Assembly (NCBI GenBank): GCA_026874595.1
Contig: CM049320.1
Span: 50,001-114,000, forward strand
From: Sipunculus nudus
Lineage: Eukaryota; Annelida; Sipuncula; Golfingiida; Sipunculidae
DNA: 64,000 nt
Direction: 5' to 3'
In this document: positions 14,201 to 23,590 of the stretch, in pieces
Layout of the letters: every line of letters starts with the position of its first letter
Numbering within the stretch: position 1 is the stretch's first letter
The notes under the pieces: model-generated
Database searches by the model: none
What the model was told of the DNA's origin: nothing
The model's input: the letters and a program-made list of their open reading frames with translations, nothing else
Position numbers and translations under genes: made by a program

Positions 14201-17152
14201 CACAGATTGAACTCAGAACGGTAAGATAATTTTTCTAAAATATATTGAGATTTTTTTGTTCTCTTATATATTCGTCTCGCGAGCTTCACTGGAACTGGAC
14301 GCTGTTGTTAACGTTGAATTAAACACAAGCATCACGTTACTTGACAGTGTAAGTTGGATAAGTGTTGCATTCAATGTTCTGAACCGGATTCAATCTAAAG
14401 CATGGCTACGCAGCAAACAGTTTAACAGAGAAAGGCTAGTGTTATGGCCTCAACTGCTGTAAAGAAAAATATGTACAGAAACAAACGGACCTGGAGAGAT
14501 GCTCTCTCATCGCTGTGTTAGTAATGATGTACAGCCATTATATACATAAAGGAAATAGGTGTAAGAGTTCGTTTTCATATCGACCACAATGTTTTGGTGC
14601 ACACAATCTTTCCATGTTATTCGTTATAACGGATGACAGAGTCCCAGGTAAAAAATACGTGTCGCTGCTAAAAGAACTGGTAACAATTAACTTTGGGATT
14701 TATGAGAGAGATGTATATATTCAAAGAGAGAGAGAAAAGAGGAAATATGTAGAGTGGACATACAGACCGCCATGGAAAAGTACTATGGCGACATATGACA
14801 AAAATCAATGAATAATCAACTTTATTGCATTTAATTTAAAATTACTCACTGGACATGTTTATGTCTTTGTCGTCGGACGCCTCGCTTAACTGGCTGTCTT
14901 CTTCACCTGAATGAACAGAAAGATTAATACATCGTACAGTGGGCTTGTGCACAGATTGAACTCAGAACGGTAAGATGAATTTTCTAAAATAAATTGATAG
15001 TTGAGTTTTTTCCTAATATATTCGTTTCGCGAGCTTCACTGAGACTGGACGCTGTTGGTAACGTTGAATTAAACACAAGCATCACGTCACTTGAGAGTGT
15101 AAGTTGGATAAGTGTTGCATTCAATGTTCTGAACCGGATTCAATGTAACGCATGGCTGCGCAACGAACAGTTTAACATGAAAGGCTAGTGTTATAGCTTC
15201 ACCTGTGGTAAAAAAGAATATGTACAGACAAACACGGTCCTGAAGAGATGCTGTCTCACGGCTGTGTTATTAATGATGTACAGCCATAATGTATCAATGG
15301 AAATTGGGGAAAGAGTTTGCTTTCAGATCAATCACAATGTTTTGGGGCACACAATCTTTCCATGTTATCCGTTGTAACGGATGACAGAGTCCTAGGTCAA
15401 AAGTACGTGTCGCTGCCATAAGAACGGGTAACAATTAACTTTAGAATTTATAAGATAGAGAGAGAAAGAAAGAAAGAGAGAGAGAGAAAAGAGAAATACA
15501 TAAAATAGACATAAAGACAGTTATGGAAAGTACTTTATCGACATATGCCAAAAAGCAATGAATAATCAACATTATTCCAATAAATAAAAATTACTTTAAC
15601 ACTCACTGGAAATGTTTCTGTCTTTGGCGTTAAAATTCATGAGAGCGAGTGAAAAAAATGAGAGCGAGAAAAGCGGAAATTCATAGAATAGACATAAAGA
15701 CCCTGATGGAAAAGTACTTAACCGACATATGACAAAAATCAATGAATAATCAGCATTATTCCATTAAAGTAAAAATCACTCACTGGACATGTTTCTGTCT
15801 TTGTCGTCTGACGCCTCGCTTAACTGGCTGTCTTCTTCACCTGAAAGAACAGATTGAAAACAGAACAGTCAATACATATGAAAAGTGATCTTGTGCACAG
15901 ATTGAACTCCGAACGGTAAGATGATTTTTCTAAAACAAATTGAAATTGTTTTTTTTTTCTCATATATATTCGTCTCGCGATCTTCACTGGGACTGGACGC
16001 TGTTGTTAACGTTGAATTAAACACGCGCATCACGTTACTTGACAGTGTACGTTGTTCTGAACCGGATTCAATCTAAAGCATGGCTACGCAACAAACAGTT
16101 TAACAGAGAAAAGCTAGTGTTGTGGCTTCAACTATTGTAAAGAAGAATATGTACAGAAACAAACGGTTCCGGAGAGATGCTCTCTCACAGCTGTGTTAGT
16201 AATGTTGTACAGCCATTATGTATCAATGGATAGAGGGGAAAGAGTTCGTTTTCATATCGACCACAATGTTTGAGTGCACACAATCTTTCCATGTTATTCG
16301 TTATAACGGATGACAGAGTCCGGGGTCAAAAATACGTGTCCTTTCTACAAGAACTGATAACAATTAACTTAAGAATTTATGATAGAGCGAGAGAAAGAAA
16401 GAGAGAGAGAGAAAGAAAGAAAGGGGAAATCCATAGAATGGACATAAAACCGTTAAGGCAAGTACTAGGGCGACATATGAAAAAATAAATGAATAATCAG
16501 CATTATTCCATTAAAGTGAAAATCACTCACTGGACATGCTTCTGTCTTTGTCTTCTGACGCAGCGCTTAACTTGCTGTCTTCTTCACCTGAATGAACAGA
16601 TTTAAAACAGAAAGATTAATACATGGTACAGTGGGCTTGTGCACAGATTGAACTCAGAACGGTAAGATGAATTTTATCAAATAAATTGATAGTTGAGTTT
16701 TTTCCCCTAATATATTCGTCTCGCGAGCTTCATTGGGACTGGACGGTGTTGTTAACGTCGAATTAAACACAAGCATCACGTTACTTGACAGTGTAAGTTG
16801 GATAAGTGTTGCATTCAATGTTCTGAACCGGATTCAATCTATATAACGTATGGCTGCGCAACAAACAGTTTAACAGAGAAAGGCTAGTGTAATGGCGTCA
16901 ACTATTGTAAAGAAGAATATGTACAGAAACAAACGGTCCTGGAGAGATGCTGTCTCACAGCTGTGTTAGTAATGATGTACAGGTATCATGCATCAATGGA
17001 AATAGGGGAAAGAGTTCGTTTTCATATCGACCACAATGTTTTGGTGCACAGAATCTGTCCATGTTATTCGTTATAACGGTCCTAGGTAAAAAATACGTGT
17101 CGCTACTACAAGAACTAATAACAATTAACTTTAGAATTTTATGAAAGAAAGA

Positions 17153-17190
<38 letters not shown>

Positions 17191-18657
17191 AAAGGGGAAA
17201 TATATTTAATAGACATAAAGACCGTCATGGAAAAGTACTATATCGACATATGACAAAAATCAATGAATAATCAACATTATTCCATCAAAGTAAAAAGTAC
17301 TCACTGGACATGTTTCTGTCTTTGTCTTCTGACGCCTCGCTTAACTGGCTGTCTTCTTCACGTGAATGAACAGATTTAAAACAGAAATATTAATACACCG
17401 GAAAAGTGATCTTGTGCACAGATTGAACTCAGAACGGTAAGATGATTTTTCAGAAATAAACAGACGGCCTGAGAAACCGTAGGGCAAAAGGCATAAATCA
17501 TTCATTGTATCGGAATCATGACCGAAACACAACTGATAATAGAATATAAGACTGCTGTTAAATGTTATAAGATTATTGCTGTAAATGAATAATTACACAC
17601 TAGATAAGATTATTTCATTAAAGAAATTATTACACACCCGAATCATCTTGGTCGTCGCTTGAACCAGTATCAGTACCGTACTCTGTAATGCATATAATTA
17701 TAAAAATGTTAAAGTTTTATTAATCGTATTCAATTTATCAAATTAAAAACCTAAGAGGAATTTATAAATAAAATATTTGAGCTGTTATAATGAACAAACT
17801 CGTTATAAATGAGCTGTGGCCTGACCTGTGGCCTTACAGGTTGATTATCCGATAGAGTAATTTTTAAGTTCACCTAACTAGAGAGCTGACTTGGACATGA
17901 ACAAAGTTTAACCGTGTTTATTTATGAGGTATTAAACAATTTGAGCTCAAGGATTAGGAATATGACAAATTGAAGAATATCTCATTCTGTATGCTTTGCA
18001 AAATGATTAGGCAATACCTACCTAACTGGACTACCTCAGGTGTCTCCAATTCTTCAGGTAATTCTGTAAATGTATTGAATAAATTTTCTTAACTCAAATA
18101 CGTTAGTTTATGAAAAAAAATACGACGTGAAAAATATGACAATATTAAAACTTTAAATTTACTTTGGAGCTATCTTCCTGTGAAGCACAAATTAAAATAC
18201 CACTATGTTATACATCAGAAAGCTATATATGACACGGGTGACTCATTGGCACGAGGCTCAAGCCACGTAGTTAGTTCTATACACATGAACAGTACTAATA
18301 AAATGATTCGCTCACAAAAGTTGTTGGTTTAATATAAATCAACATGATGCTTGCATGAATAACGTACCTGGCATTGTTTCTTGCCCGAACATCTCAAGCC
18401 TGAAAGCTGCAACAGATGTAAAACACAATACATTTAAACAGTAATGTGAAAGCTGGATAGATACTTGCTTGTATTGCGTTTGTTAATAGCTGGGTTGGAG
18501 ATTTTTAAATAAAGTTTCAATTGTGATACCTTAAAAAGTTTTTTTCAGGATAACTTTTATAAAATATAAAGGTATCTTTTTCGCAAAATTAAGTTCAATA
18601 AAGAATCTGACCTTTCCAAAACTCTTCATCCAGCTCTGGTGAATCCTTTTCTGCCAT
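26..18657 (-). CDS. Multi-micro-exon gene: acidic tail + C2H2 fingers + tyrosine recombinase
   Basis: Gene model, spliced on the minus strand. In transcription order the exons are 18657-18612, 18406-18368, 18063-18022, 17682-17638; then type I exons 17361-17305 (acceptor damaged), 16587-16531, 15840-15784, 14906-14850, 14145-14086, 13346-13290, 12575-12519; then type II exons 9784-9728, 9313-9257, 8662-8606, 8010-7954, 7359-7303, 6707-6651, 6055-5999, 5403-5347, 4751-4695, 4099-4043; then 2297-1408, 833-573, 236-90 and possibly 37-26. Seen directly: every junction has GT/AG (except one acceptor), all 5' introns are phase 1, all introns after the zinc-finger exon are phase 0, and the frame stays open throughout (818 codons with all exons). 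Known: C2H2 plus tyrosine-recombinase proteins are typical of Crypton-like DNA elements and genes domesticated from them. Inferred: a nuclear DNA-binding recombinase-like protein with an expandable acidic N-terminal tail. Whether all exons are used in one mRNA is unknown; two adjacent genes is the alternative. Confidence 0.68.
90..236 (-). CDS. Exon: tyrosine recombinase box III and nucleophilic Tyr
   Basis: 147-nt exon, phase 0 on both sides, acceptor ending TACTTTAAG and donor GTAAGT. It reads [17 protein letters not shown] then [17 protein letters not shown]. The LAxHMCHR...TADRHY pattern is box III followed by the catalytic tyrosine (codon 152-150). Together with the previous two exons the catalytic set is R, K, (S)xxR, H, Y, so only the box II His is changed. 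The exon closes with [11 protein letters not shown]. Confidence 0.8.
573..833 (-). CDS. Exon: tyrosine recombinase beta-hairpin Lys and box II
   Basis: 261-nt exon, phase 0 on both sides, with acceptor ending TTTATAG and donor GTAAGT. It starts [17 protein letters not shown]. The HKT motif is the beta-hairpin lysine of this recombinase group. It continues to [11 protein letters not shown], which aligns with box II. The canonical pattern is HxxR; here the first position is Ser and the Arg (codon 593-591) is kept. The segment [16 protein letters not shown] is typical of Crypton-like integrase-fold proteins. A second acceptor AG exists 8 nt downstream, but using it brings an early stop, so the upstream one is preferred. 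Confidence 0.8.
1408..2297 (-). CDS. Exon: paired C2H2 knuckles, core-binding domain and recombinase box I
   Basis: 890-nt exon. The acceptor follows a T-rich tract ending TTGTTGGCAG; the donor is GTACGT. It enters in phase 1, matching the upstream micro-exons, and leaves in phase 0. An internal ATG at 2244 could also serve as start of a shorter form. After a basic stretch ([19 protein letters not shown]) come two fingers, C-x2-C-x9-H-x4-H ([19 protein letters not shown]) and C-x4-C-x9-H-x4-H (starting CSVAGC), shorter between C and H than classical C2H2. The middle has the look of a recombinase N-terminal core-binding domain ([18 protein letters not shown]). The end carries [18 protein letters not shown], matching tyrosine-recombinase box I; its Arg is codon 1485-1483, about residue 254 from the internal Met. 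No stop or frameshift is seen. Confidence 0.82.
2455..3055. repeat. TTTAGGACCATAAC repeats with two (AT)n microsatellites
   Basis: Diverged 20-28-bp repeats built around TTTAGGACCATAAC surround (AT)n runs at about 2726-2777 and 2828-2863 and a CATA-rich stretch (2645-2700). Confidence 0.85.
3056..3375. repeat. Degenerate repeats of a TTTATGATCAAGGAG / CACCTGTGTTTA motif
   Basis: The phrase CACCTGTGTTTAT followed by ATCAAGGAG or ATAAAGGAG recurs about six times at uneven spacing. No coding potential seen. Confidence 0.6.
3640..9830. repeat. 652-bp tandem array with A/B higher-order (about 1304 bp) structure
   Basis: About nine full units plus diverged edges, spaced 651-652 bp. Units alternate two types, recognisable at sites such as GGTGAAATGATATACAG (A) against TGTGAAATGATTAACAG (B). 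The unit near 9257-9600 looks like an A/B hybrid. Each unit carries one type II micro-exon and about 595 bp of intron. The many short open frames on both strands of this array recur at unit spacing and are not independent genes. From about 3370 to 3640 a shorter, diverged piece of the unit is visible. Confidence 0.9.
4043..9784 (-). CDS. Type II micro-exon series (ten copies)
   Basis: 57-nt exons at 4043, 4695, 5347, 5999, 6651, 7303, 7954, 8606, 9257 and 9728 (left ends). Acceptor is usually CTTTTACAGCAG, a tandem NAGNAG site, so each exon may be 57 or 60 nt without changing frame. Donor is GTAGTG (GTAGTC at 7303, GTATTG at 9728), weaker than in type I. A-type peptide: [19 protein letters not shown]-type: [18 protein letters not shown]. 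The two end copies are diverged: 4043 reads [18 protein letters not shown] and 9728 reads [18 protein letters not shown]. Phase 1 is open in all ten; phase 0 meets TAG in the A copies. The final G of 4043 joins GT of the zinc-finger exon to give Gly. Confidence 0.63.
9879..10003. repeat. G-tract and (AT)n microsatellite
   Basis: A run of about 15 G at 9879-9893 is followed by a long TA run (about 9939-10000). Both are slippage-prone, and length in the assembly may be unreliable. Confidence 0.9.
10004..10745. other. AT-rich intronic spacer
   Basis: No exon-like segment recognised. It contains two related phrases, CACATGGGTCACGTCGCTCAG near 10098 and CCCATGGGTCTCGTGGCTCAG near 10536. Confidence 0.5.
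10790..11175. repeat. 51-bp minisatellite, about 7 units
   Basis: Unit reads AACATGTCTAACAGTCTGCA then CGGTCACTGATACTTGTCTA then AAAGCCCTGTT. Because 51 is divisible by three it stays open on both strands (17-residue repeats), which explains the open frames without a gene. An (AT)n run follows at about 11217-11272. Confidence 0.9.
11290..11735. repeat. TTTAGGACCATAAC repeat cluster
   Basis: About 15 diverged copies of the phrase AAGTTTAGGACCATAACACT, including a local duplication of GACCATAACATGTTGAGTTG. Confidence 0.8.
11740..11935. repeat. 51-bp minisatellite, second block
   Basis: About three and a half units of the same 51-bp repeat as at 10790, diverged, ending where the type I array begins. 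Confidence 0.8.
11980..17460. repeat. About 750-800-bp tandem array carrying the type I exon
   Basis: Unit landmarks repeat in order on the plus strand: ACTCACTGGACATG (exon end), TTCTTCACCTGAATGAACAG (exon start), GCTTCACTG...GTTAACGTTGAATTAAACAC, CAATGTTCTGAACCGGATTC, a block containing GGTCCTGGAGAGATGCT, then a GA-rich run (13135-13175, 13930-13975, 15448-15490, 17158-17190 and others). Spacings between exons are 771, 796, 764, 756, 178, 747 and 774 bp. The left edge (11985-12470) holds two exonless partial units. Confidence 0.85.
12519..17361 (-). CDS. Type I micro-exon series (seven full copies plus one stub)
   Basis: Copies at 12519-12575, 13290-13346, 14086-14145 (60 nt), 14850-14906, 15784-15840, 16531-16587 and 17305-17361; a truncated stub sits at about 15606-15629. 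Each complete copy ends at a strong GTGAGT donor, and all but the 17305 copy begin after an AG acceptor (TTCAG or TTTAG). Phase 1 is the only open frame; the other two meet TAA or TGA at once. The consensus peptide is [18 protein letters not shown]. Copies vary mainly near the end (TDKNMS, KDMVMS, KDINMS, KDLNIEC) and one reads [18 protein letters not shown]. None has a frameshift. Inferred role: reiterated acidic, phosphorylatable segment of the recombinase-like protein. The copy at 17305 reads TTCAC instead of TTCAG at its acceptor and is probably skipped. Confidence 0.66.
17638..17682 (-). CDS. Micro-exon 4 (45 nt, phase 1-1)
   Basis: Acceptor GCATTACAG, donor GTGTGTAAT. It reads [15 protein letters not shown] and leaves G. 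It is Ser/Asp-rich with casein-kinase-2-like sites, similar in character but not in sequence to the type I exons that follow. Confidence 0.6.
18022..18063 (-). CDS. Micro-exon 3 (42 nt, phase 1-1)
   Basis: Acceptor CATTTACAG, donor GTAGGT. It reads [14 protein letters not shown]. The other two frames hit stops, so phase 1 is the only coding choice. Confidence 0.62.
18368..18406 (-). CDS. Micro-exon 2 (39 nt, phase 1-1)
   Basis: Acceptor TTGCAG, donor GTACGT. Joined to the previous exon it reads [13 protein letters not shown] and leaves one G. A second AG seven bases in would give 32 nt and break the frame. Phase 1 and phase 0 are both open here, so the frame is set by the neighbours. Confidence 0.6.
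18612..18657 (-). CDS. Candidate first coding exon of the micro-exon gene
   Basis: The ATG at 18657 has G at -3 and G at +4. It reads [15 protein letters not shown] plus one base, then a GTCAGA donor (phase 1). The frame is open a few codons further upstream (PEPHE), and an acceptor-like AAGGCCAG lies about 12 nt before the ATG; splicing at that CAG would make a 57-nt phase-1 exon. Either reading keeps the frame. Start choice is by Kozak context and frame only. Confidence 0.55.
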
Positions 18658-18679
18658 TTCATGAGGTTCTGGCCTTAAA

Positions 18680-19130
18680 TAAAATGTGACGAACTTAGTG
18701 TCATTGGCATGCACGGCAAAGTAAGGGTGTCATTTCACAAATGTCATTCGTCAACTAGATGGTAATATAAGCAGATAGCGAATTGAAGATATGGTACATG
18801 AGCGTTGGTATGAGTTAATCAACATCAGTATTGTTCGGTATGGAAAGTGCGTATTTATACACAAATTCTTGCATTTTGACACAGCATACACTGTAAAAGA
18901 CAAGATGCTGATATATTTTGTAGAGTCATAGAAAAATCAAAATCAAAAAGATTTAATCTCGATCACGTGACAATATTTTACTAGCTTTTATTTTAACTAA
19001 GTAATTTTTGCACCAAATACTTTTCCAGAACCATGTAAAAAGCGCGAGGGGTTGGAGTGTAGTGGTCGGTTCGGGATAAGAGTCTGACACGGTCACACAC
19101 CAATCTATACTGTCATTGTGACAATGTGCA
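18680..19130. other. AT-rich region upstream of the micro-exon gene
   Basis: No gene recognised. The sequence TCTTTTACAG on the minus strand near 18895 resembles an acceptor, but the following frame closes within 12 codons and no matching donor keeps the phase. Confidence 0.3.
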
Positions 19131-19440
19131 ACAATGTAAGTTTAGGACCATGACGTAAGTTTAGGACCAAAACGTAAGTTTAGGACCATAAAAATGCATG
19201 TTTTGGATTATATACCGACATATATACACATATATACATATATAGAGAATGAACAATTTAGTTATAATGAACAACTTGTTATAATGAACAACTTGTTATA
19301 ATGAACAATTTGGTTATAATGAACAACAGGACCTGTGTGCTTTCCAATGCATTAGCATTCACTTGACCCCTATGTATCTTTAGGACCATAACCCTCAAGT
19401 TGAGTTCAAACGGTTATAAAAAGATATCCCTGGAAACATT
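19130..19440. repeat. TTTAGGACCATAAC copies and AACAACTTGTTATAATG repeats
   Basis: Three copies of the GTTTAGGACCAT phrase (19140-19200), then four copies of an 18-bp unit (TTATAATGAACAACTTG) at 19246-19326, related to the larger 18-bp minisatellites near 34 and 49 kb. Confidence 0.75.
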
Positions 19441-19659
19441 ATTAGAATTGTTAACACGTTTAAATTAAAACCACAAACATGTATGTTTTGAAACAAAACT
19501 CTTTTTTTATACATTTCAAGAACTTAATGAAAATGTATAACCTGGGCATCGGACTAAGAATATTGAAACCCTTGTGACTGTAAGCCATAAATTTTTGTTT
19601 GTAATAAGTTACACTTGGAAAGCGGCAAATAATAAAAGTAGGAATGACCATCGAATTAC

Positions 19660-19733
19660 CATCGAATCTTGTGACCGGGTGCCTGATGGCTCTCCAACTT
19701 TAACACTCTTCAGCTTACTTAGCAATCTGTACA
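19660..19733 (-). other. Possible upstream exon of the micro-exon gene
   Basis: A strong acceptor (TTCTTTTCTCTTTGTACAG) precedes an open stretch LLSKLKSVKVGEPSGTRSQD ending at ATG with GTAATT after it. The exit phase (0) does not fit the next recognised exon (phase 1), so it is either 5' UTR, joined through an unseen exon, or chance. Confidence 0.25.
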
Positions 19734-19734
19734 A

Positions 19735-20120
19735 AGAGAAAAGAAGTTAAAGAAAAAACTAAATATGTGAAAGTTGTGCAATATGTTCAACTTAATCTTA
19801 TCACAGAATATGAGAAAAAATAAAACATGAAATAATTTCAGTTTTTAACTCTAATATCTGTCAAAATTATATTTAGGTAAAATGATCAAAAATGATAACA
19901 AGTTGAAGCACTGGAAGTGAAACTTTTCCTATCACTTACATATAAACATATGTACAAACACTAAATATATAATCTAGATACATTTAGAATTTTATTACAA
20001 AGATTGCAAGGGATACTTAAAGAAGCACTAACATATAGCATTTGACCTAGTACGAAATATATATACGCAATATACATATTCAATCTTATTATATTTATTA
20101 ATGTATCATAATGACATATA
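19735..20120. other. AT-rich spacer before the satellite
   Basis: Nothing recognised beyond A/T-rich low-complexity sequence. Confidence 0.4.
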
Positions 20121-23100
20121 TTCGAGCCGAATAACTTATCGGCATAAGCGACAATGTTCAAATACTGAGAAAATCCCTTAGTGCCTGGACTAGGACCAAA
20201 AGTACTATAATTTTTAAGCATTTCCACTTATATATTTAACGGTTCACATTTCAGAATAAAATAACTTATCGACACTACCGACATTTTCAAAATAGCCGGA
20301 TGACTTATCGGCATAAGAGACAAGGTTCAAATACTGAGAAAATCCCTAATTGCCTGGAGTAGGACCAAAACTACTATCATTTTTTAACATTTCCAATTAT
20401 AACAAAAGCTATGTTGAACAACATAAGTTTAAGTTGATAGACTTAAGACTTCAACATAAGCTATGTTGATCAACTTAAGCTTAAGCTGATCAACTTAAGG
20501 CCTAATATTTATCAGTTCTTATTTCAGACTTAAGAAAATTATCGAAACTACTGATATTTTCAAAATAGCCGAAAAACTTATCGGGAACAACCGACAATGT
20601 TCAAATACTGAGAAAATCCCTTAATTATTTATTCCCTGGAGAAGGACCAAAAGTACTATAATTTTTCAGCATTTCCACTTATATATTTAGCGGTTCACAT
20701 TTCAGACTAAAATAACTTATCGTCACTACCGACATTTTCAAAATAGCCGGATGACTTATCGGCATAAGCGACAATGTTCAAATACTGAGAAAATCCCTTA
20801 TTGCCTGCACTAGGACCAAAAGTACTTTAATTTTTAGCATTTCAATATGTGTATTTAATGGATCACATTTCAGACTAAAATAACTTATCGACACTACCGA
20901 CATTTTCCAAATAGCCCGATGACTTATCGGCAAAAGCGACAATGTTCAAATACTGAGAAAATCCCTTATTGCCAGGAGTAGGACCAAAAGTACTATAATT
21001 TTTCAGCATTTCCACTTATATATTTAACGGTTCACAATTCAGACTAAATTAACTTATCGACACTACCGACATTTTCAAAATAGCTGAATAACTTATCGGC
21101 ATAAGCGACAATGTTCAAATACTGAGAAAATCCCTTATTGCCTGGAGTAGGACTAAAAGTACTAAAATTTTTCATCATTTCCACATATATTTAACGGTTC
21201 ACATTTCAGACTAAAATTACTTATCGACACTACCAACATTTTCAAAAATGCCGGATGACTTATCGGCATAAGCGAAAATGTTCAAATACTGAGAAAATCC
21301 CTTATTGCCTGGAGTAGGTCCGAAAGTACCATAAGTTTTCAGCATTTCCACTTATATGTTTAACAGTTTACTATTGAGACTAAATTAAGTTATGGACACT
21401 ACTGACATTTTCAAAAAATCTGAATAACTTATCGGCAACACCGACAATGTTCAAATACTGAGAAAATCCCTTATTGCCTGCACTAGGACCAAAAGTACTA
21501 AAATTTTTCAGCATCTCCCTATATATTTAACGGTTCATATTTCAGACTAAAATTACTTATCGACACTACCGACATTTTCAAAATAGCCCGATGACTTATC
21601 GGCAAAAGCAACAATGTTACAATACTGATAAAATCCCTTATTGCCTTGAGCAGGACCAAAAGTACTATCATTTTTCAGCATTTCCACTTATATGTTTAAC
21701 GGTTTACTATTAAGGCTAAATTAACTTATCGACACTACCGACATTTTCAAAAAAGCCGAAAAACTTATCTTCAACACCGACAATGTTCAAATACTGAGAA
21801 AATCCCTTATTGCTTGGAGTAGGACTAACAGTACTAAAATTTTTCATCATTTCCACATATATTTAACGGTTCACATTTCAGACTAAAATACTTATTGACA
21901 CTACCGACATTTTCAAAAATGCCGGATGACTTATCGCCATAAGCGAAAATGTTCAAATACTGAGAAAATCCCTTATTGCCTGGAGTAGGACCAAAAGTAC
22001 TATAAGTTTTCAGCATTTCCACTTATATGTTTAACGGTTTACTATTAAGACTAAATTAAGTTATCGACACTACCGACATTTTCAAAAAATCCAAATAACT
22101 TATCGGCAACACCGACAATGTTCAAATACTGAGAAAATCCCTTATTGGCTGCACTAGGACTAAAAGTACTATATTTTTCAGCATTTCCACTTATATGTTT
22201 AACGGTTCACATTTCAGACTAAATTAACTTATCGACACTACCGACATTTTCAAAAAAGCCGGATGACTTATCGGCATAAGTGACAATGTTCAAATACTGA
22301 GAAAATCCCTCATTGTCTGGAACAGGACCAAAAGTACTATAATTTTTCAGCATTTCCACTTATATATTTAACGGTTCACAATTCAGACTAAATTAACTTA
22401 TCGACACTACCGACATTTTCAAAATAGCCGAAAAACTTATCTTCAACACCGACAATGTTCAAATACTGAGAAAATCCCTTATTGCTTGGAGTAGGACTAA
22501 CAGTACTAAAATTTTTCATCATTTCCACATATATTTAACGGTTCACATTTCAGACTAAAATACTTATCGACACTACCGACATTTTCAAAAATGCCGGATG
22601 ACTTATCGGCATAAGCAAAAATGTTCAAATACTGAGAAAATCCCTTATTGCCTGGAGTAGGACCAAAAGTACTATAAGTTTTCAGCATTTCCACTTATAT
22701 GTTTAACGGTTTACTATTAAGACTAAATTAAGTTATCGACACTACTGACATTTTCAAAAAATCCGAATAACTTATCGGCATAAGCGACAATGTTCAAATA
22801 CTGAGAAAATCCCTTATTGCCTGGAGTAGGACTAAAAGTACTAAAATTTTTCATCATTTCCACATATATTTAACGGTTCACATTTCAGACTAAAATTACT
22901 TATCGACACTACCGACATTTTCAAAAATGCTGGATGACTTATCGGCATAAGCGAAAATGTTCAAATACTGAGAAAATCCCTTATTGCCTGCACTAGGACC
23001 AAAAGTACTAAAATTTTTCACCATCTCCCTATATATTTAACAGTTCATATTTCAGACTAAAATAACTTATCGACACTACCGACATTTTCCAAATAGCCCG

Positions 23101-23391
23101 ATGACTTATCGGCAAAAGCGACAATGTTCAAATACTGAGAAAATCCCTTATTGCCTGGGGTAGGACAAAAAGTACTATAATTTTTCAGCATTTCCACTTA
23201 TATATTTAACGGTTCACAATTCAGACTAAATTAACTTATCGACACTACCGACATTTTCAAAATAGCCGAATAACTTATCGGCATAAGGGACAATGTTCAA
23301 ATACTGAGAAAATCCCTTATTGCCTGGAGTAGGACCAAAAGTACTATCATTTTTCAGCATTTCCACCGATATATTGAACGGTTCACCTTAG

Positions 23392-23590
23392 TCAGATTCA
23401 AATAGCCTAAGTTGATCAAATTAGGATTCAACATAAGCTTAAGTTTATCAACCTACCCTAAGTTGTTCAACTTAAGATCCAACATAAGCTTAAGTTGACA
23501 TTCAACATAATAAGTTGACAAACTGAAGATTTCAATATAGGCTTAAGTTTATCAACTTAACTAACCCTAACCCTAACCTAAAGTACTTTA
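23392..23590. repeat. AAGCTTAAGTT cassette, copy 1, with short telomeric motif
   Basis: Insert inside the satellite made of AACATAAGCTTAAGTTGATC-like palindromic phrases and ending CTAACCCTAACCCTAACCTA. Other copies: 26152-26350, 27412-27600, 31632-31825 and 32880-33075. Confidence 0.85.

Larger units (their letters stand above)
17690..18610 (-). other. Introns between the four single-copy micro-exons
   Basis: Non-repetitive AT-rich sequence, unlike the tandem arrays on the left; the single-copy exons at 18022 and 18368 are described separately. Confidence 0.5.

Noticed and set aside
19600-19668. Signal-peptide-like MVIRWSFLLLLFAAF as the start of the micro-exon gene
   Set aside because: Its exit phase (0) does not fit the phase-1 chain and the donor (GTGTAA) is weak; kept only as an open question.
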